DNA from: Combretum micranthum | Lineage: Eukaryota > Streptophyta > Magnoliopsida > Myrtales > Combretaceae | Length of the DNA: 64,000 nucleotides | Direction: 5' to 3' | Assembly: GCA_024138025.1 (NCBI GenBank) | Contig: JAMXBD010000581.1 | Coordinates: 124,001 to 188,000, forward strand | Shown: piece after piece, positions 58,265-64,000 of the stretch | Layout of the letters: every line of letters begins with the position of its first letter | Numbering within the stretch: the first letter of the stretch is position 1 | Made by a program: the position numbers and the translations under genes | The notes under the pieces: model-generated | Databases searched by the model: none | The model's input: only the letters and a program-made list of their open reading frames with translations | Told to the model about the DNA's origin: nothing

Positions 58265-60286
58265 GTCTTTGTTGACTTTTTAGGTTTTCGGTTGACCTCT
58301 AATTCTAGGGTTTAAGCATAAATTTAGCATGAAATTTAAGGGTTTACATCACCAATAGACCCAAATCAAATTGATGCAAGCATAACTCTAAAAGCTTCCG
58401 ATTTAGCTTTTATATCCTAGAGATAAAGAGGACTCATGCAACAACCAATTAGAGAGAGAAGATAGTCAAGCGATTCTTGAGTGGCAAATGGTCCCATATC
58501 TAATCGCATTATTACTCGTAAAGACCCAGCATGCTCGAAATCTAAATTCGAGCAATCCTAGCCCCCAACCATGTATAATACCTTAAGTATTACATGCTCA
58601 TACTTCCTTAAAAGATTTGTTTACGTTGAACACTACTAGATAGTTTTACATTCTGAAATCGTTTAGTTGGATTCTAGAGACAATTGGATTTATAACAATG
58701 AATACAAACTTAAAAAAAAAAAAAAAAAAAATTTCTAAGTTCTACTCATACGAGTAGATCAATTTTTATAAAATAAACCATACCATCAAGTATCTCATAT
58801 ACCTTTCTTGATGGTAAGCAGAGCTTTAAAAGATTGAATTACAAAACATAGGTTCCATAACTATCCCCTTACAGAAAAATAACAGATTTAAAAGATAAAT
58901 CCAGTTTTTACAAAATAGAAAAATATATAAATAATTCAACAGTCCTACTTCACTTCACTTCTGCTCCAAAACTTTCAAAATCATCCATACTTGAGTCCAA
59001 CATCATCCTCATCATCATCATCACATCAAATCAACATCATCACCTAGAAAGACAACATAATAAGTCGAAGCGCATATAAAAATAACACAGGTACATGCGA
59101 GATGAGACATATGCTTAAACTAGTGCAATGCAACAAACAACCAGTTATTATCTTTAATTTAAAGTAAACAAATCAACACTGAAGAACTCTCACTCCAAAA
59201 CAATCTCTGGAATCTGGGGGTCCTAAATAACAGCAGCTATTCAGAGGGTTGATATAAGTAGTATGGATACTGATATCTCCTATATCTAACCGAAAAAGAG
59301 AAAATAACTTCATATAGAGTTCACAGCCATTACACATCTTTACTTATCTTAATCCATAATATAATATGGCTTAACCAGTCCCATAAATGTGAATTGATGG
59401 TTCATTTTCTCTCTAATTTAGAGCGAGTTTTAAATTTATAAACCTATATTTCATTTTCCTAAACACGGTCAAATCCAGGCAAGTGCACCTATCGTTATGT
59501 AGTTTAGGATAAAGTATAGGGTCGTCTCCCACAAGGAACATTCTCAAGCACTAGTATACTCTAATTTTCCTATGATCTAGCAAAATAATTAAAGAGTCGA
59601 TTAAATGAATGATTACTATTCTAAATTTAAAATTACACTAGATTATACTAAGAACACAATACAAATACAAATAGAACACAACAAGTACAATAAGATTTTC
59701 TCATTTCCTTAACATGAATTTATACATATATTCTCTAATGATTACTACCTGCAAGAATCCATTGAGTATATGAATGTTCTTCTCAGAAGCATTCATTTCT
59801 AACAATTAGTGTGTCCATTGGAATCTCTTCCTAATTAACAGCCACTAGAAAGTTGCATGAAGATTTATTATTTTTGAATTCTTCAAACCAATGCAGAAAG
59901 TCTCACCGGGATATCTCTATCACTATGAGCGACTCGCATAGTAAATAAGATCTATTCTAAAGAACCATCTCGATGTATTCTAAAGAAATCTGGTCAAGAA
60001 GGTGTTGCGCCTTCACTACTTCTTGAGATAATTAATTATTTACTAGATATGTTAATTATTAGATGCAATAAACTTTAACGATCAAATTCAAGTTAAATCC
60101 ATGAATAAATCCCATTCTACCCATACAGAATGACAGAAAAATAGATAAAGAATGATATTAACATATTTAGAAAAGATGAGAAGAATGAGTAGAGAAAAAT
60201 ACAAAACTCCTTCATTGGATTTGGATGTAGATCTGGAGTCTTGTATACAACAAACGAACGACAAACATAATTACTAACAAACTCAC

Positions 60287-60313
60287 CCTCTCCCTCCTAT
60301 AAGGAGGGAGAGG
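60287..60313. other. Perfect 12-bp hairpin with 3-nt loop
   Basis: CCTCTCCCTCCT (60287-60298), loop ATA, then AGGAGGGAGAGG (60302-60313), followed by TTTTATT. The arm is purely pyrimidine/purine and fully complementary. Confidence 0.9.
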
Positions 60314-60473
60314 TTTTATTACAATCTCAACACTCTCTCTTTTTTTTTTTTGAGTTTTGTACAAGTCTTTTTGAATAAAAATTCTGCATAATAATTATCC
60401 TCATGTATTCTAATCTATACCTATATATAATTCTCTTGATCTGCTCCTCTTTAATGGATATGGTGTTGTTTTC

Positions 60474-60662
60474 ATTCATCACATTGTTTGGTGAAGAGGT
60501 ACAACACTTGGATGAATGTATGTGTCTTGATCCCGAACCATTGCATCCATTAGTGAAAAGACACAACACTTAATGAATGAGTGCATCTTTTCTACATGAA
60601 CCATTGCATCAATTGGTGAAGAGACACAACACTTGGATAAATGAGTACATTGTCTTGCACGG
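60474..60662. repeat. Three tandem units of about 63 bp
   Basis: Units beginning near 60474, 60537 and 60600 share ACCATTGCATC, GGTGAAGAGACACAACACTT and GATGAATGAGTGCAT-type blocks; the first unit is the most diverged. Confidence 0.8.
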
Positions 60663-61844
60663 GAAATCTTCCTCCAATTAATCAGTCTTTATGAAATTCT
60701 TCCAAAATCCCTTTAATTGTTTCCAATATGCTCTAATTTTACCTGAAATGAATATTTATCATACTTAAATACCAATTCGACTATAAATTATCTCAATAAA
60801 GCTATAAATTGGACTTAATTAACCTTTAAGATCAAGGATAAATTACAACTATCATGAATCACATGATATTAAATCCCTTTGAGCATAAGTACATGTTATT
60901 TTGATACCATGTGCCTTATCAACTACCGTTAAGCCACTTATGAAATTGCTATTGCATCATGGTAGAGGATGGTCTAAGCGCCTAACTATCAAGCCCAGCT
61001 TCGGACAAAGTTGTCACTCCCTAGACCAGATTAAACGACATAACACAATCAATAATCCTTAATTATTAAGCCATCTTTAAGTTTTTAATTCATTTTAATA
61101 TGCTTATCCTAGCATGCAATAAGCATGTCAATACGTACCTTATATATTTTAGATCCAAACAAAATCAAAAAGTAGATCATAAGCCATTTCAGAAGATAAA
61201 TTAGAGACAAACATCTATTTATGAAAATTAAACTACATAAGTAATCAAATTAATTATCTACTTATATCAAACTCATATTAAAACCTATTTGCTCAAACAC
61301 TAAGTAGGCATCTCACCATGGCTTGCGAAAATCACCACGCCAAGATACGAACAGCTCTCTGTTGTTTGTCAAATTATTTCTTTTCTCTTTGTTTATAATA
61401 AGTTATTATAATAACATTATCACATCATTCATTTTTAAAATAGTCATATTTCTTAACAACAAATACTTGAAATAACATATTTCCTTTATTATTCATGGTT
61501 TATCTTAACATATTAGTCTATGCCAATTAATAGTTATTAAGATTATTTTAACTTAATCCTAATCAAATTGATTAGAACCAATCATTTAATTCAATTACTA
61601 AATCAAGTTGATTAACTTAATCAACCTAATTTATTTTAGTTCATTAAAGCATATTGAGTCAAGTTGAAATTAGATTTATTAACTAAATTCATTTTATACT
61701 TAAAACCATGTTCAATCCAATTAGTTATTAATCTATAAATTTGATTAACTCATTCCTAATTATATAAATTAACTAACATATCATATTAACTATCGTTATC
61801 TATTTCATTTTATTTTTATTTAATTTATTTAAATTTTTATGAGG

Positions 61845-62335
61845 AACACGAGCAGATACACAAGCTGTGTTTCACACCTTGTACCAGCATATGAAGAAGC
61901 ACAACCAAATACAACAAGCTGTGTTTCCATCGTGTTTCACTTCGTTTGAAAACTATTGAGAAACACGACGTAATGTAATGTGCCATGTTCTAGTCATGTT
62001 TCTCTTTAATTTGAAAACGAATAAGAAACATGACCAAAGTCATGTTTAGAGACAAGCAAGGTGAGATACATTGAGTCGTGTTCTTATCGTATTTCTCTTA
62101 GCATGTGAAACACGTGATGATCAAAAAGAAACATGGTTAAATACACACAGCCATGTTTTAGTTGTGTTCCACTAAACATGTAGAACACTCAAAAAATAGA
62201 AAGGAACACGAGGAGATAAAAGATGACATGTTTTAGTTGTGCCATTATGTTCCAAGAATGTAAAATGAAACAGAGAGAAGCGCGGTTGGATAGGTTGAGC
62301 CATGTTCTAGCCGTGTTTCTTCTTAGGTGTTAGAT
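61845..62335. repeat. Degenerate minisatellite in the large LTR (AAACACG / CGTGTTTC units)
   Basis: About six units of 60-100 bp, each containing a (G)AAACACGA...half and a GCCATGTT(C/T)TAGT(C/T)GTGTTTC half in inverted relation, for example near 61850, 61910, 61965, 62030, 62130 and 62210. It occupies the position held by a differently built palindromic patch in the related solo LTR (21590-21930). Confidence 0.65.
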
Positions 62336-63274
62336 TTTCATTTTTTTTTTTTGAAAATCCAAGAAGGAGCACGACTTAATACAATCTCTAATGTTCTTCT
62401 CATGCTCTTTGGTTGTTCTTTTACTTCGAAAACCTAACCTATTTTACTACTTGTTTTACTCATTTTTCGACATATGACATCTTGTACTCAACATACAAGC
62501 TTAGAATCATCATTTATAACACCTATATTCATTTTTACTTCATATATTGTCTCAATCCTAGTTCTACCATGTATGATCTCATTCATGTTTTAGCCTAAAA
62601 GTTCTTATATTACAAGCTACAAGTTTCATCTTAAATCCTATACATGACAGACATCAATTCATCAAATACATATATAAACAATCATCAGAATAAGAAAATA
62701 ATATAAGTTACATGTTTGGTCAATCCTAACTACTTAAGCTTCTTTTTTATTGCTCCTTCTTGTAACTGATGAAGCTACTTAAAGCTTGATTCTCACTTCC
62801 TGTTTCCTTTTCTAACCTTGATTTCTTCTCTAGCCTTATTGAATTTGAGATTTTGGGGTTGAATTTTTGAAGAAAGAAAAGAGAGAAGAAGAAGAAGAAG
62901 AAGAAGGGGAAAGGAAGGAAAAGAAACGGGAAAGCAAAAGAATAGAACGACAAATGAAAAAGAAAAAAGATAAGGATAAGGATAAGGAAAAATAAAGATA
63001 TTTTTAGATAGGGTATTAAATTTAAACCTTTCATAAATTATATTTAGATCAAAAAATAATTAGAAAATAATTTTAGAATATATACATTAGAAATTAATGG
63101 TTTGAATCCAAAATTTAACTTAAGAGTTTAATTTATGAAAATCTGATATTTAATTTGAGTTTGGGTTTAAAAATTGACATTTTTAAATAAGTGGTTGATT
63201 TCAAAAATTATGGAGACTTAAGAAAATAAAAGTAACTAAAGTTCAAGTGTTGAGGAGTTTAATTAAACATTTAA

Positions 63275-63460
63275 ATTGAAGTGGGCTCGTAGGACAACCC
63301 ACTTTACCTATCAACCTGCGTGGGGCAAGTTGGGCCTACAATTTTGGCTTGCATTGTTGTGTAGGCTTACACGGGCGAGCTCGGATAACCCATGGGATAA
63401 AGTGGGGTTAGGCGGATTAACCCACACTACCCGTATGCATAGCTCTAACTACTACAACAA
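63275..63460. mobile_element. GC-rich MITE-like fragment
   Basis: GTGGGCTCGTAGG...CCCAC, GGGCCTAC, GTAGGCTTACACGGGC and TTAACCCACACTACCCGTATGCATAGCTCT alternate GTGGG and CCCAC words in both orientations, as in common plant hAT-like MITEs ending AGAGCT(A/G)TGCAT. The left end does not match the right end clearly, so it may be truncated where it meets the large LTR. Confidence 0.4.
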
Positions 63461-64000
63461 TGGATCCTAGTAGCTCAGTTTTTCAATCCATTCAACTTGC
63501 ACAAAGGGAACATCATAGAATAACTATGAATAATTATATCCAATTAATTGAAATATGAGAGGAAGGATAGCTTCTTGTTATATCAGATAGAGTTTGGTAT
63601 TGCAAGTCGTGAAAAGGATTTGTTCAGGTCTGCATCAATTGCTTGGATTCAGCAACTACTCGGGATCTTCTCGGAGACGCTTCATCTTAGTGCACAAGTG
63701 CTCCAAAATATGCTAGTGACGCTCCAAGTCAAGTGCTCAAGTGCACTCGGTTTGATGAAAGTGGATGCTCAATCATACTGTGTAGGGCACTCAACTGAGT
63801 GTTTGGTTAGGCTCATCAATTTTAAGCTTTCAAGTTTACCCTATGGAGGTCCCCTTTATTTCTGGAGAGGACATCTCATGTGAATTAGGAAAAGATTTAA
63901 GGAAGTCTAAAGAAATGAATTTGAAATCAACTTTTTATTTAGTAATGAAGTTTTTGTTATTTGCTTTTATGTATATATTTCCCAATTTATTTGTATTTTA
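63461..64000. other. Right edge of window; unassigned open stretch
   Basis: An open frame without ATG at its start (63548-63883, +; first ATG at 63698) has normal-looking composition and is GC-richer than its surroundings, but I recognise no domain. Repeated AAGTGCTC / GTGCACTC words inside it argue for a non-coding repeat. No convincing splice sites were found. It could be part of a gene or element that continues beyond the window. Confidence 0.3.

Larger units (their letters stand above)
59395..60870. mobile_element. Unclassified 1.5-kb repeat inserted in the large LTR
   Basis: This interval is absent from the related solo LTR, where ATAAATGTGAATT is followed within about 25 bp by CCCTGAGCCTAAG. 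It contains AAATCCAGGCAAGTGCACC and GTCGTCTCCCACAAGGAA (59521-59538), which I recognise as the style of a widespread but poorly named plant repeat. Further right are a 12-bp hairpin (60287-60313) and a 63-bp tandem repeat (60474-60662). No open reading frame of note and no target duplication were found; the ends are approximate. Confidence 0.6.
58517..63274 (-). mobile_element. Large LTR of the second family, with internal insertion
   Basis: Starts CGTAAAGACCCAGC, the counterpart of TGTAAGGACTTGAC in the solo LTR at 19817. It follows that LTR in order: CCTTAAGTATTACA, AAAAGATTTGTTTA, TTTAAAAGATAAATCCAGT, CTTAATCCATAATAT, then after an insertion GGTCTAAGCGCCTAACTA, CACTAAGTAGGCAT, CATGGCTTGCGAAA, and a terminal TTTAATTTGAGTTTGGG / GTGGTTGATTTCAAAA region. 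The match stops at about 63274, where unrelated MITE-like DNA begins, so the expected GGGATATTTCA end is not seen. There is no internal domain. Confidence 0.75.

Noticed and set aside
62747..63034. 95-codon minus-strand frame rich in Phe/Leu
   Set aside because: It is the reverse of a GAAGAA/AAAGGA purine tract at the end of an LTR; low-complexity.
54690..63274. A single full-length element with LTRs at 54690-58264 and 58517-63274
   Set aside because: The two sequences belong to different families and there is only about 250 bp between them, with no primer-binding site, polypurine tract or protein domain.
1..64000. CRISPR arrays, tRNA or rRNA genes, bacterial-type operons, integrated organellar DNA
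   Set aside because: I looked for regularly spaced direct repeats, GGTTCGAATC-type tRNA arms and rRNA-like conserved blocks and saw none. The tandem repeats present are irregular and lie within or near transposons.

Overview
The window is AT-rich nuclear DNA from a plant, most likely a eudicot. The signs are a single-finger C2H2 protein with a QALGGH core and two EAR motifs, a TPD1-like secreted-peptide gene, Ty1-copia and Ty3-gypsy elements primed by initiator Met-tRNA, and hAT-type miniature elements. I cannot name the species. There is no rRNA, tRNA, CRISPR, operon or organellar block. Gene density is very low and most of the window is transposon-derived or decayed repeat DNA.

Left part (1-9.7 kb): intergenic DNA with a 359-bp miniature inverted-repeat element (2857-3215), then the only clearly intact gene. 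It encodes a ZFP4/ZFP7-type zinc-finger repressor on the + strand from the ATG at 3913. Its 3' end is ambiguous: either a 63-nt in-frame mini-intron at 4707-4769 or loss of the stop codon after the terminal EAR motif.

Middle-left (9.7-27.1 kb): an old tandem duplication. Copy A (about 9.69-15.77 kb) and copy B (about 15.77-27.11 kb) run in the same order. Copy A holds a degenerate hAT-like element. Copy B is stretched by a solo gypsy LTR (15932-17720, TSD GTTTT), a 3.17-kb solo LTR of another family (19817-22983, TSD ATAAT) and an 861-bp hAT-type element (23031-23891, TSD GCGTGTAG). I found no convincing gene in either copy.

Middle (27-38.3 kb): featureless AT-rich DNA, then an LTR (about 32210-33735) joined to decayed minus-strand gypsy pol sequence. 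A second gypsy integrase fragment is fused to it at about 36053. At 37716-38181 (minus) lies a short two-exon gene that simple ORF calling does not recover as one reading frame. It has a TATA box, a signal peptide, a 124-bp intron and a cysteine pattern typical of TPD1 (TAPETUM DETERMINANT 1)-like secreted proteins, but several frame breaks.

Right part (40.6-64 kb): a complete but decayed minus-strand Ty3-gypsy element bounded by TATAA target duplications (40579-40583 and 54018-54022). A much younger Ty1-copia element (48108-53092, TSD CTAAG) has inserted into its 5' LTR. The copia LTRs differ at 2 of 224 positions, end in non-canonical TA...CA, and its polyprotein is broken by four frame changes of the same sign. 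Beyond it lie a probable 3.6-kb LTR (from 54690) and a large LTR of the second family (58517-about 63274), itself interrupted by an unrelated 1.5-kb repeat.

The genes do not form a pathway. The story is genome architecture: two host genes in a repeat landscape whose insertion order can be read from target-site duplications. I see no undescribed multi-gene system here.
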